This document shows, piece by piece, positions 53,895 to 62,723 of a DNA stretch of 64,000 bases (position 1 is the first letter of the stretch; every line of letters starts with the position of its first letter). The DNA lies in NCBI GenBank assembly GCA_002408085.1, contig DHQL01000003.1, positions 48,476 through 112,475 on the forward strand. Direction: 5' to 3'. The stretch comes from Spirochaeta sp. UBA5339. Its GTDB lineage: Bacteria > Spirochaetota > Spirochaetia > DSM-2461. The position numbers and the translations under genes were made by a program. Under the pieces are notes generated by a model, which saw only the letters and a list, made by a program, of their open reading frames with translations, was not told the origin of the DNA and ran no database searches.

Positions 53895-54773
53895 TTACCT
53901 GATAAGGTGCTCCCTGGCGCCCAGGCGGAGCAGGCCGGTTACATCCTCAAGGAGTTCCGATTCAATGCCCCAGCGGTGCCAGTACTGGGGAATGATTGTG
54001 GGACCCATGGGGGAGAGATCGATCAGCCCCCTGTCGGCCTGGTGCTTGTGGAAGACCATTTCCGGCAGAAAGCCGTAGGCCAGGCCTTCGCTGATCACAT
54101 TAAGGCACTCTGTCTGGGAGGGGATAAAGTGACAGGGGACGTCAAAGGGCGCAAGGCCCAGAACATTCTTCTGAAACATTCTCAGCATCTGGCTTTCGGG
54201 ATGGAAGAGAACCGCCGGAGCCTTGAGCATGGCGTCGAGGGTAAGACCTGCCGGGAAGTGGCGCTTCCGGAACTCCCTGCTGGCGGTGCAGCGCAGAACA
54301 AGATCCCCCAGATGCTCGACGGAGCATCCCCTGCTGGCCTTGCTTCTGATGCTGATGCAGCCGGCCAGTGTTCCCTGCTGAAGCAGATCGTGAACCACCA
54401 GGGACTCACCGATATGGAGGTCAACCATGGCCGCCCCCATTATCTTTCTCAGAACAGGGTTGAACCAGCTGGTCAGGGTGGAGGCGTTGACCCCCAGTGC
54501 CAGGGGGGCCCGAGAACCGGTCTCGCCCATCTCCTCCTTCAGGTCATCCTCCAGAAGGCGCATCTTTTTAAAGTGGCTGTAAAAGGGAATTCCCGCCTCC
54601 GTAGGAACGGGAGGATTGGATCGGACCACAAGGGGCTTGCCCACATAGGTCTCCAGACCTTTGACCCGGTGGGTCACCGCCGACTGGGTCAGACCCAGTA
54701 CTTCCGCGGCCCTATCGAAGCCGCCGTGCTCAATTACTGCCCCGAGGGCTTCCAGTTGTCTGTATTCGAACAT
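53895..54773 (-). CDS. LysR-family regulator, ArgP/LysG-like
   Basis: A 292-residue LysR regulator. The helix-turn-helix and following segment (FDRAAEVLGLTQSAVTHRVK; ETYVGKPLVVRSNPPVPTEAG) and the C-terminal domain (VPCHFIPSQTECLNVISEGLAYGFLPE; PQYWHRWGIES) match the ArgP (IciA) group closely. ArgP responds to lysine and arginine and often controls amino acid exporters, none of which is adjacent; the pflB gene is divergent, so control of pflB is possible but not expected of ArgP. Confidence 0.88.
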   Translation of the reverse strand: MFEYRQLEALGAVIEHGGFDRAAEVLGLTQSAVTHRVKGLETYVGKPLVVRSNPPVPTEAGIPFYSHFKKMRLLEDDLKEEMGETGSRAPLALGVNASTLTSWFNPVLRKIMGAAMVDLHIGESLVVHDLLQQGTLAGCISIRSKASRGCSVEHLGDLVLRCTASREFRKRHFPAGLTLDAMLKAPAVLFHPESQMLRMFQKNVLGLAPFDVPCHFIPSQTECLNVISEGLAYGFLPEMVFHKHQADRGLIDLSPMGPTIIPQYWHRWGIESELLEDVTGLLRLGAREHLIR

Positions 54774-54880
54774 GGGTAAGTATTAACATAATTCATATTA
54801 TATTTAAATATTTAATTTTACTAATATGTTCAATTTTGATATTGTTTGGTCAATAAATCAATGACGGAGGTCAAATTACC

Positions 54881-57106
54881 ATGAATGAGTGGAAAGGCTT
54901 TAATACCGGGAATTGGAACAACAAAGTAGATGTACGGGATTTTATCCAAAGAAATATAACACCCTATGAAGGGGACGAATCCTTCCTGGCTCCCGCAACC
55001 CAGCGGACTCTGGATCACTGGGAGAAAGTGGCAGAGCTGATGAAGGAAGAGGTAAAGAAGGGAATTCTGGATGCAGAAACAAAGGTCCCCTCTTCGGTAA
55101 CCTCACACGGTCCGGGCTATGTGGACAAGGACAATGAACTGATTGTCGGATTCCAGACGGACAAACCTCTTAAGAGGGGAATGATGCCCAAGGGCGGTAT
55201 CCGGGTTGTGCAGAACGCCCTGGAAGCACACGGCTACGAGCTGGCCCCCGAAGTAAGCGAGATCTTTACCAAATACAGAAAGACACATAACGAAGGTGTA
55301 TTCAGCGCCTATACGGAAGATATCAGAAAGGCCCGCCGCTCAGGCGTTCTTACAGGTCTGCCCGATGCCTACGGAAGAGGCCGGATTATCGGCGACTACC
55401 GCCGTGTTGCCCTCTACGGAACCGACTTTCTGATCGGTGAGAAGGTCGCTTCACTTGCAAAACTGAAGACTCCCATTATGGATGAAGAGAATATCCGCAA
55501 AAGGGAGGAGATCTCCGAGCAGATCAAGAGTCTGAAGGATCTGACTAAACTGGGCGAGATCTACGGATTTGATATCTCCGGACCCGCTTCAAACGCAAAA
55601 GAGGCGATTCAGTGGACCTATTTCGGTTATCTGGCAGCCGTAAAGGATCAGGACGGGGCAGCCATGTCTCTCGGCCGTGTAACCTCCTTCCTGGATATCT
55701 ATATTGAGCGTGACTTTGAGAAGGGAGTTCTTACCGAAGAGGAAGCACAGGAGCTTATGGACCAGTTTGTTATCAAGCTGAGAATGGTCCGCTTTCTGAG
55801 AACCCCCGACTATGATGCACTTTTCTCCGGAGACCCCACCTGGGTTACCGAAACCATCGGAGGAATGGGCGTGGACGGCCGGACCCTGGTTACCAAAAAC
55901 AGCTTCAGAATGCTCCACACCCTGGAGAACCTGGGCCCCGCTCCCGAACCCAACATGACAGTCCTCTGGACACCCCGTCTTCCCCTGGGATTCCGGAACT
56001 ACTGCTCCAGGATCTCCGTAACAACATCCGCGGTACAGTATGAGAATGACTGCCTGATGAGAACCCACTTCGGCGACGACTATGGAATCGCCTGCTGTGT
56101 ATCTCCCATGAAGGTGGGCAAGCAGATGCAGTTCTTCGGCGCCCGTGCCAACCTGGCCAAGGCCCTCCTCTATGCCATCAACGGCGGTAAGGACGAGAAG
56201 TCCGGAGATCAGGTGGGACCCGAATACTCTCCCATCACCTCCGAGTACCTGGACTATGACGAGGTTATGGCCAAGTTTGACGTAACCCTGGAATGGCTGG
56301 CAAACCTCTATATCAAGACACTGAATATCATTCACTCCATGCATGACAAGTATAACTACGAGTCACTGCAGATGGCCCTCCACGATGACCATGTCTACAG
56401 AACCATGGCCTGCGGTATTGCGGGACTTTCGGTGGTAACCGACTCCCTCTCGGCCATCAAGCATGCAAAGGTCAAGGTCATACGCGATGAGAACGGTTTG
56501 GCCGTGGACTACGAGGTTGAGGGCGAGTACCCCGCATACGGAAATAACGACGACAGTGTAGACCAGATTGCTGTTGACCTGGTTGAGCTCTTTATGAACA
56601 AGTTGAGAAACCAGAAAACCTACCGGAACGCCGAGCCCACACAGTCCATTCTGACCATCACCAGCAACGTTGTTTACGGCAAGAAGACCGGTTCCACCCC
56701 CGACGGAAGAAAGGCGGGAGCCCCCTTCGGACCCGGAGCCAACCCCATCCACGGACGGGACAGGAACGGCGCTCTGGCCAGCTTCGCCACCATCGCCAAG
56801 CTGCCCTTTGAGCATGCCAGCGACGGTATCTCCTACACCTTCTCCATTGTGCCCCAGGCCCTTGGAAAAGAGGAGCAGAGCCGGGTTAACAACCTGACCA
56901 GCCTGATGGACGGATTCTTCCTGGACGGCGGCCATCATGTAAATATCAACGTACTTGATCGGGACACCCTGCTTGACGCCATCGATCACCCCGAAAAGTA
57001 CCCACAGCTGACCATCCGTGTCTCAGGATACGCTGTAAACTTTGTAAAATTGACCAGAGAGCAGCAGCAGGATGTTATCAGCAGGACCTTTCATCAGGTA
57101 ATGTAG
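54881..57106 (+). CDS. pflB: Pyruvate formate-lyase
   Basis: A glycyl-radical enzyme converting pyruvate and CoA to acetyl-CoA and formate. Length 741 residues. The catalytic cysteine pair is C405-C406 (GIACCVSPMKVGK) and the radical glycine is G716 in RVSGYAVNFVKL near the C-terminus. Other family stretches: GLPDAYGRGRIIGDYRRVAL and GKKTGSTPDGRKAGAPFGPG. A ribosome site GGAGGTC precedes the ATG. The activating enzyme follows four bases after the stop. This implies oxygen-sensitive anaerobic fermentation. Confidence 0.97.
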   Translation: MNEWKGFNTGNWNNKVDVRDFIQRNITPYEGDESFLAPATQRTLDHWEKVAELMKEEVKKGILDAETKVPSSVTSHGPGYVDKDNELIVGFQTDKPLKRGMMPKGGIRVVQNALEAHGYELAPEVSEIFTKYRKTHNEGVFSAYTEDIRKARRSGVLTGLPDAYGRGRIIGDYRRVALYGTDFLIGEKVASLAKLKTPIMDEENIRKREEISEQIKSLKDLTKLGEIYGFDISGPASNAKEAIQWTYFGYLAAVKDQDGAAMSLGRVTSFLDIYIERDFEKGVLTEEEAQELMDQFVIKLRMVRFLRTPDYDALFSGDPTWVTETIGGMGVDGRTLVTKNSFRMLHTLENLGPAPEPNMTVLWTPRLPLGFRNYCSRISVTTSAVQYENDCLMRTHFGDDYGIACCVSPMKVGKQMQFFGARANLAKALLYAINGGKDEKSGDQVGPEYSPITSEYLDYDEVMAKFDVTLEWLANLYIKTLNIIHSMHDKYNYESLQMALHDDHVYRTMACGIAGLSVVTDSLSAIKHAKVKVIRDENGLAVDYEVEGEYPAYGNNDDSVDQIAVDLVELFMNKLRNQKTYRNAEPTQSILTITSNVVYGKKTGSTPDGRKAGAPFGPGANPIHGRDRNGALASFATIAKLPFEHASDGISYTFSIVPQALGKEEQSRVNNLTSLMDGFFLDGGHHVNINVLDRDTLLDAIDHPEKYPQLTIRVSGYAVNFVKLTREQQQDVISRTFHQVM

Positions 57107-57110
57107 TGTT

Positions 57111-57845
57111 ATGAAAGCTCCTGTAAGCGGACGGATCCACTCCATAGAGACCTGCGGGATGGTGGACGGACCGGGCCTCCGGTTTATCGCCTTCCTTCAG
57201 GGCTGCCCCCTCAGATGCCTCTACTGTCATAACCCCGACAGCTGGAAGCGGGGGGGAGGACGTGAGATGGATGCTCAGGAGCTTGTTGATGAGGCCTGGA
57301 AGTACCGCAGCTGGATGCAAGCCTCCGGCGGCGGTATTACCCTGAGCGGGGGAGAGCCCCTCTTTCAGCCGGACTTCGTACTTGATATCATACGCCGCGC
57401 CCATAAGAAGGGCATGACCGTCGCCCTTGATACCTCGGGCTTCGGACGTCTGCAGGACACACAGGCCTGCCTGGACGAGGCGGATCTTATCCTGCTGGAT
57501 ATCAAAACCCCTTTAGAGAATGAACATAAAAATCTGACGGGGATCAGGGCGGACCAGCCCCGGGCAACCCTGGAATACCTTAAAAACATCAATAAACCCC
57601 TGTGGGTCCGCCATGTGGTGGTTCCGGGACTTACCGACAGCCGGGAGAGTCTGGATGCTTTAAAAGCAATTCTTCTGAATATTCCCTCCATGGAAAAATT
57701 CGAATTCCTCCCCTTTCACAAGATGGGAGAGGAGAAGTGGGCCGAAGAGGGCGTGGATTACAGCCTGACCGATACCCCGCAGCCGGATAAATCCTTTATG
57801 GACGGGATCAGAGAGGAATTCGCCAAGGCGGGAATCCCTCTCTAA
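57111..57845 (+). CDS. pflA: Pyruvate formate-lyase activating enzyme
   Basis: A 244-residue radical SAM protein that creates the glycyl radical on PflB. The cluster motif is C32-x3-C36-x2-C39 (GCPLRCLYCHN), without the extra ferredoxin insert of other glycyl-radical activases, as expected of the PFL type. Further motifs: GGGITLSGGEPLFQPDFV and LDTSGFG. Directly downstream of pflB, clearly its partner. Confidence 0.96.
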   Translation: MKAPVSGRIHSIETCGMVDGPGLRFIAFLQGCPLRCLYCHNPDSWKRGGGREMDAQELVDEAWKYRSWMQASGGGITLSGGEPLFQPDFVLDIIRRAHKKGMTVALDTSGFGRLQDTQACLDEADLILLDIKTPLENEHKNLTGIRADQPRATLEYLKNINKPLWVRHVVVPGLTDSRESLDALKAILLNIPSMEKFEFLPFHKMGEEKWAEEGVDYSLTDTPQPDKSFMDGIREEFAKAGIPL

Positions 57846-57851
57846 CAGCTC

Positions 57852-59651
57852 TTACAGGCCTCTGGTCAGGTAGCCTTCAAACTCCTCCAGCAGATCGTGA
57901 TGTTCTGCCAGTGAGTGTTCTCCGGCAACAAAGCGGCTCCACTCGTCAAGAGTCAGTTCAATATGAACGTCCTCGGAGAGTTCAGTCTCTGCAAGGACAA
58001 TAACTCCGTTTCTCAGCTCGATGGAAATAAAATCATACTTACCTTCAACGGCCAGTGAAAACTTCAGGCGGTTGTCTTCGGCTTTCCTGGGGTCCACCAG
58101 ATAGCGGATATACTCAAAGCTGTCCTCAAGGGGCATGGCCTTGATGGCCTCTGCCGAAGGAGTTCCCAGCAGGGTCCGGGCCAGATCCAGAGTGATGGTC
58201 TGTTCTCCCAGCTTCAGGCCGTCTTCCATGGCCAGGGCCTCGGTAATATAGAATCCCCGGGCATTGGCGGAGGTCGTCCGGTGACCGATGGCTCTAGCCG
58301 CTTCGGCGCGGACCGCTTTGGTCTCACTGTCGGCGGGATTCAGTTCCAGAAGCATTCCTGTGAGTTTGATAGCCCAGCTCCAGTTTTCAAATCCACCCTC
58401 TTCGGCGGCCCCGGCAGCAGCCGCGCGTACGGCATCAAAACCGCCCATCAGTTCGACTGTTCTTCTGGCCTCTTCGTTAACAGAGAGGGGGTTGATATCG
58501 TAGACATCATTGCCCATCCAGCCGATATTTCCGTAGTAGATCTGCTTAACCTGGCTCTCAACCTGACCGTAGGTCTCATGGCCGTCACGAAGGTGTTCGG
58601 GCATATAGACATTTTCCGCAGCCTGACGGGCATCCATTCCCAGGGAGATCATCCGCAGTGTCTGGTCGTTGATCAGCTGTGTCTGGTCGCGGAGGCGTTC
58701 CAGAGTCTCCCGGACCTTCTCCTCTCCCCTGTAGCCCGGGCCGTGGATATCAAGCAGGTACCCGGCGTTCTTTGACAGGGCCCAGTCATGGGCTTCTAAA
58801 TAATCCTGGGGGTCCCGGTACATTGCGCCCCGGAGGGTGTAGATATTGAACATAAACTCAATACCCATTGTGTTTGTCACCAGCGTGTCCCGGAGGGGAA
58901 AGTAGAAACCGACGCTGTCCTCTGTATCGGTCCGGTTGGGAGCCACCTCTACAGGCTCACCGGCAATGATCAGGTTCATAATCTCGCCGTCAATAAAGTG
59001 GTGAGTGGGGGGAAGGTAGCTCTTGATACCGATCAGTTTGTCCGCGCCGAATCCCAGGTTGTTGGGGAATGCATCGGGCCCCTCTGCGGGATGAAGGATG
59101 CCGAACTGCATGGCTCCTCTTGTCAGAACATTTCCGCTCAGGATGCTTACGCCCTGGTCGGCCCGTTTGTTTCTGTCCAGATCCTCATGGCCCCAGATCT
59201 CTGTTCCCTCATCCATCCATGCTTCGGTACCGTCTGTGTAGTGGTTGTGGGTGTAGAGGATGGCGGCTACATTGATCTTCTCTCCAAGCTTCTCTTCAAG
59301 GTAGCTTCTCATCTCGGCGGCGGTGGCTGTGGAGTCGCCGGTATCCACAATAATAAAGCCTTCAGGGGCATCGATGGCGATGGTATGGGCAATTCCCCAT
59401 CCCCGGATATGGTAGACACCGTCGGTCATCTCTTCCACGGTCTTGCTCTCCGCACCGAGGGACCTGTTTGCATTCAGGGCGTGCATTACCGTTACGGCTC
59501 CATTGGGTGCCAGAATGGTGTCTGTTTTGAGGGATCTGCTGATATAACCCTGAGCCTTTTCACTATCCGCAGATATGTCTGCAGCTGATACAGATCCGGC
59601 AGCCATTGTGATTCCGGCAAGCAGAAAGAGCAGCTTTTTAACACTTTTCAT
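57852..59651 (-). CDS. Exported alkylsulfatase-like metallo-beta-lactamase-fold protein
   Basis: A 599-residue protein of the SdsA/BDS1 alkylsulfatase architecture: signal peptide (1-23, cleaved after VSA), metallo-beta-lactamase domain, alkylsulfatase dimerisation domain (ARRTVELMGGFDAVRAAAAG) and a C-terminal SCP2-like domain. The zinc motif normally reads H-x-H-x-D-H; here it is H135-N-H137-Y-T139-D140, so the Asp and third His are displaced. The protein may therefore bind metal differently or act on another substrate. The start at 59651 is set by GGAG eight bases upstream and the signal peptide. Confidence 0.85.
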   Translation of the reverse strand: MKSVKKLLFLLAGITMAAGSVSAADISADSEKAQGYISRSLKTDTILAPNGAVTVMHALNANRSLGAESKTVEEMTDGVYHIRGWGIAHTIAIDAPEGFIIVDTGDSTATAAEMRSYLEEKLGEKINVAAILYTHNHYTDGTEAWMDEGTEIWGHEDLDRNKRADQGVSILSGNVLTRGAMQFGILHPAEGPDAFPNNLGFGADKLIGIKSYLPPTHHFIDGEIMNLIIAGEPVEVAPNRTDTEDSVGFYFPLRDTLVTNTMGIEFMFNIYTLRGAMYRDPQDYLEAHDWALSKNAGYLLDIHGPGYRGEEKVRETLERLRDQTQLINDQTLRMISLGMDARQAAENVYMPEHLRDGHETYGQVESQVKQIYYGNIGWMGNDVYDINPLSVNEEARRTVELMGGFDAVRAAAAGAAEEGGFENWSWAIKLTGMLLELNPADSETKAVRAEAARAIGHRTTSANARGFYITEALAMEDGLKLGEQTITLDLARTLLGTPSAEAIKAMPLEDSFEYIRYLVDPRKAEDNRLKFSLAVEGKYDFISIELRNGVIVLAETELSEDVHIELTLDEWSRFVAGEHSLAEHHDLLEEFEGYLTRGL

Positions 59652-59916
59652 ACTGTAAACTCCATAACTTGATTGAATGACCGCCGCCCTCTCAAAACAG
59701 TCCGGATGGGGATCTGTCAGGAGAGGGTTCCGCAGTCTGCACTCTCCAAGATAGGTATTCTGATTACACAGGCTGTGGAGAGTGGGTGTTGTTCTCTGGG
59801 ATCTTCTCTTTAGTCTTCCCATACTAAAAACGGGTGTAGAGGTTATGAAAAAATAAATATAACTAAATAGTAATATTTATTGGAAAGTTTAAGGTAAATA
59901 AATTAGGCTTCTCTAT

Positions 59917-60285
59917 ATGAAAAGATTAATATTACTAATTTTGTATGCTATTGCAGCATTGACGCCTCTAATGGCGCAGAAGTCGGTTGACCTCAGCATG
60001 GGTACCGGGGTCAAGGTAGTAGAAGTCACCAACAAGGGTCTTGCCTTTGATGTAACAGAGATTAAGGTAAAGCTTGGGGACACTGTCCGGATAACCTATA
60101 CAAACGGCGGAGGCACCCATGACCTGGTTATTGATGAGTTTGATGCGGGGACAAAGGTCATCCGCTCCAATCAGTCTGAAACCTTTGAGTTCACCGCCTC
60201 CGAAGCAGGGGAGTTCGTCTTCTACTGCAGCGTTGGTAACCACCGCGAACGGGGAATGTGGGGCACACTGGTTGTTGTGAACTGA
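59917..60285 (+). CDS. Exported cupredoxin (plastocyanin-like)
   Basis: A 122-residue small exported protein: signal peptide (1-20, MAQ) and a cupredoxin fold. Type 1 copper ligands can be placed: His in GGTHDLVI, then Cys and His in FYCSVGNHRERGMWG with the Met completing the set. It should be a periplasmic single-electron carrier. Its stop codon overlaps the start of the dioxygenase gene by one base (TGATG), so the two form an operon and may act together. Confidence 0.9.
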   Translation: MKRLILLILYAIAALTPLMAQKSVDLSMGTGVKVVEVTNKGLAFDVTEIKVKLGDTVRITYTNGGGTHDLVIDEFDAGTKVIRSNQSETFEFTASEAGEFVFYCSVGNHRERGMWGTLVVVN

Positions 60286-60932
60286 TGTCCTGTCTGCATA
60301 AACCGGGACCATTGAATCTGAAGAAACTGCTCCTGCCCCTGTTTCTCCTTTCAGCATTATGCTTTGTTTCCGGACAGGAGCTGTTTCCCGGAGAGGTTAC
60401 CGCAAAAGGTGATGTTATTGTGTTCGGCGGCAGGGTTCTGGATACCTCCGGACAGCCTGTTACCGGGGCCTCAGTTGAAATCTGGCAGACTGATGATCAG
60501 GGTGTTTATGACCATCCAGGTGATGCCAATACCTCCCGAAGAGACCGGGGTTTTCAGTTTTTCGGTACTTCCTTCACAGACTCGTCGGGATACTACAGTT
60601 TCAGGACTATTCTTCCCGGGCAGTATGAGCCCCGTCCCCGACACATCCATGTCAAGGTAAGGCAGTCAGGCCGTGAAGTACTGACAACCCAGATCTATTT
60701 TGTAAAAGACGCCAGAGGATTCGGCGGCAGTACAAGGAACCTGATGATGGAGCTGCAGGAAAAGACCCGACCTGATGGAACGGTGTTCTTTACCGGTGAA
60801 TTTGATTTTGTTGTGAATTCGGGTGGCCGGGGTGAGCTTCGTCTGACTGAAAGCCAGGGAGAAGGTCCCTACTATCCCATGGCAGATCTCTCCCTGTATG
60901 ACAGTGATCTGGCAAGGGTGGACTCTGAATAG
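60285..60932 (+). CDS. Exported intradiol-type ring-cleavage dioxygenase-like protein
   Basis: A 215-residue exported protein: signal peptide (~1-30, ending VSG) and an intradiol dioxygenase core. Candidate ferric ligands are the Tyr in QGVYDHPGD and the set in GQYEPRPRHIHVKV (Tyr, His, His). The middle QPVTGASVEIWQTDDQGVYD is typical of the family. The motif that usually begins the family, E-G-P-Y-Y-P followed by a D-S-D-L stretch, appears here at the very C-terminus (residues ~190-210), as if permuted. Coupled to the cupredoxin gene. Such enzymes need oxygen, unusual in this fermentative setting. Confidence 0.8.
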   Translation: MSCLHKPGPLNLKKLLLPLFLLSALCFVSGQELFPGEVTAKGDVIVFGGRVLDTSGQPVTGASVEIWQTDDQGVYDHPGDANTSRRDRGFQFFGTSFTDSSGYYSFRTILPGQYEPRPRHIHVKVRQSGREVLTTQIYFVKDARGFGGSTRNLMMELQEKTRPDGTVFFTGEFDFVVNSGGRGELRLTESQGEGPYYPMADLSLYDSDLARVDSE

Positions 60933-60973
60933 ACTGAGAGCCCACCCCCTTGTGAGAGCGATCCATAAAGGGA

Positions 60974-61543
60974 TCAGCCCATGGGCAGAACTTCCCTGTC
61001 GTACTTCTCGTTGATGATGATTCCAAGACCCTCGTAGATGGCGAATGAACCGCAGAAGATTCCTTCAACACCGGCAATGGTGTGGATCAGATGGCTTCCT
61101 GTAAAGTCCGAGACAGCAAGAAGAACAAAGAGAATGGTCAGGGAACCGAAGACCAGTTTTCCGATCAGCTTGCCCTTCAGGACCGCAATAAAGAGGCCGA
61201 AGGTCAGAATACCCCAGAGAAGGAGGTAGAATCCCATGGCTCCGGGGGTGGCCGCCTGGGCGCAGCCGAAGCTGGGCAGAAGCCAGATGGCTACAAGGCT
61301 CAGCCAGAAGGCGCCGTAGGATGTAAAGGCTGTTGCACCGAAGGTATTTCCCTTCTTTGATTCCTGAATACCGGCGATAAGCTGGGCGATTCCGCCGTAG
61401 AATACTCCCATCCCCATAATCATGCTGTTCAGCTCGTAAACTCCGGCGTTATGAATATTCAGCAGTACTGTTGTCAGGCCGAATCCCAGCAGTCCCAGGG
61501 GCGCAGGATTGGCGCTGTTGTCTTTGATAGACACTGTGTCCAA
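60974..61543 (-). CDS. satP: Acetate/succinate transporter, GPR1/FUN34/YaaH family
   Basis: A 189-residue membrane protein with six helices and the family signature NPAPLGLLGFGLTT near the N-terminus, followed by GMGVFYGGIAQLIAGI. Members carry acetate (and succinate) across the inner membrane with protons or as channels. In this fermenter it would export or take up acetate. It stands alone on the minus strand. Confidence 0.92.
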   Translation of the reverse strand: MDTVSIKDNSANPAPLGLLGFGLTTVLLNIHNAGVYELNSMIMGMGVFYGGIAQLIAGIQESKKGNTFGATAFTSYGAFWLSLVAIWLLPSFGCAQAATPGAMGFYLLLWGILTFGLFIAVLKGKLIGKLVFGSLTILFVLLAVSDFTGSHLIHTIAGVEGIFCGSFAIYEGLGIIINEKYDREVLPMG

Positions 61544-61645
61544 AATGATGTCTCCTTGATTTGAATAGTGAAAAATAAACGAGGTGGAATTGTCTCCTAT
61601 CTCACTATAATAATCAAGTGATTTACAGCTGATTGAAACTAATCA

Positions 61646-62680
61646 TTAATCTTTCTGAAACGAGGAGATAACACTATCGAAATACTCTTTTCTGGAGTCA
61701 TACATAAAGGCAAAGGCCGAGAAGTTAAGGCTGTAGAGAGTTTCCCCCTCCAGCCAGAACCTGGCTCTGGAGTAGTTGTAGTGTCCTTCCTCATCGATCA
61801 GGTATTTTGACACCGTGATCATATCATCCTCTTCGGTCACTTCAAAACCGTCGTAAACAACTCTCTGGTTTTCAATAAATGAGGACGTGTAGACAAAGTC
61901 CTTCAGGCCGTAACCCATCTCCAGTATATGACCGAAGTCCATCTCTTCCAGCATTATCTGCGCATCCCTCATGGTGTAGTTGCTGATCCAGTAACCTGGA
62001 AAACCAAGGGCATCGTTGTACTCCCAGTTGTTGTCCAGAAGCAGGGAGTAGTCATTCAGGGACACTCTCTCCCTGTCCCCTTCGTTCAGAATTGCCTTTC
62101 CGTCCAGAAGGTAGTTCTCGGCCGAGAAGGGCTCAAGGTTAAAGAACATGTCCGCTTTCTCATGGTTGATATTCCCCATGGTCTTGAGGGAGTATCTCAC
62201 ATTCTCCGGATCATTCAGGGCAATGCCGGTAAACATGAAAAGGGGGAGTCTGCTGTCATCAAAGAGGTAGTACTGATCATAGCTTTCCCATCGGTCGATG
62301 AGAGCCGTCTTGCCGGTAATCATATCCAGATGAACCCTGGTAAAGTCCAGGAAGTTCAGAAGGTCAAAAACCGACTGCTGCTGTTCGGGAGATTGATCCT
62401 GACTGTATCCTTTCACCTCCCGCACCATCAGACCGTCATTCTCATCCAGAGCGATCACGGCAATATAGTTGATGGACTCACCGGTTCTGTTGTTGATGTT
62501 CTTAATCAGAAAAAAACTGGACCCGTCCTCCACATGAAGGCAGCAGTAGGCCCGGAAAAAATCCATGCTTCCCCTCTGGTCATGGTAGGTGGCAAAGTCT
62601 CCCGACTTGATAAAGCTCAGGTCCTGTGCAGAGGAAAAAGCGGCGGAAAACAAAAATACAAGGGTAAGAATCTTCTTCAT
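61646..62680 (-). CDS. Exported protein of unknown function
   Basis: A 344-residue exported protein with a clear signal peptide (1-18, SSA before QD). The mature part is rich in aromatic and acidic residues and beta-like segments (WYEYND, FEVTEEDDMITVSKYLID type), somewhat like LolA/outer-membrane lipoprotein-sorting folds, but no family is claimed. It is directly upstream on the same strand of nothing recognised and follows the broken glycoside hydrolase. Confidence 0.75.
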   Translation of the reverse strand: MKKILTLVFLFSAAFSSAQDLSFIKSGDFATYHDQRGSMDFFRAYCCLHVEDGSSFFLIKNINNRTGESINYIAVIALDENDGLMVREVKGYSQDQSPEQQQSVFDLLNFLDFTRVHLDMITGKTALIDRWESYDQYYLFDDSRLPLFMFTGIALNDPENVRYSLKTMGNINHEKADMFFNLEPFSAENYLLDGKAILNEGDRERVSLNDYSLLLDNNWEYNDALGFPGYWISNYTMRDAQIMLEEMDFGHILEMGYGLKDFVYTSSFIENQRVVYDGFEVTEEDDMITVSKYLIDEEGHYNYSRARFWLEGETLYSLNFSAFAFMYDSRKEYFDSVISSFQKD

Positions 62681-62723
62681 ATTTTATCACTCCATTATAA
62701 TTCATCAGAGCCGGAGAGTCAGG

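Noticed and set aside
53877..54779. 300-residue plus-strand open frame opposite the LysR gene
   Set aside because: The minus strand encodes an ArgP-like protein with all family motifs; no ribosome site or homology on the plus strand.
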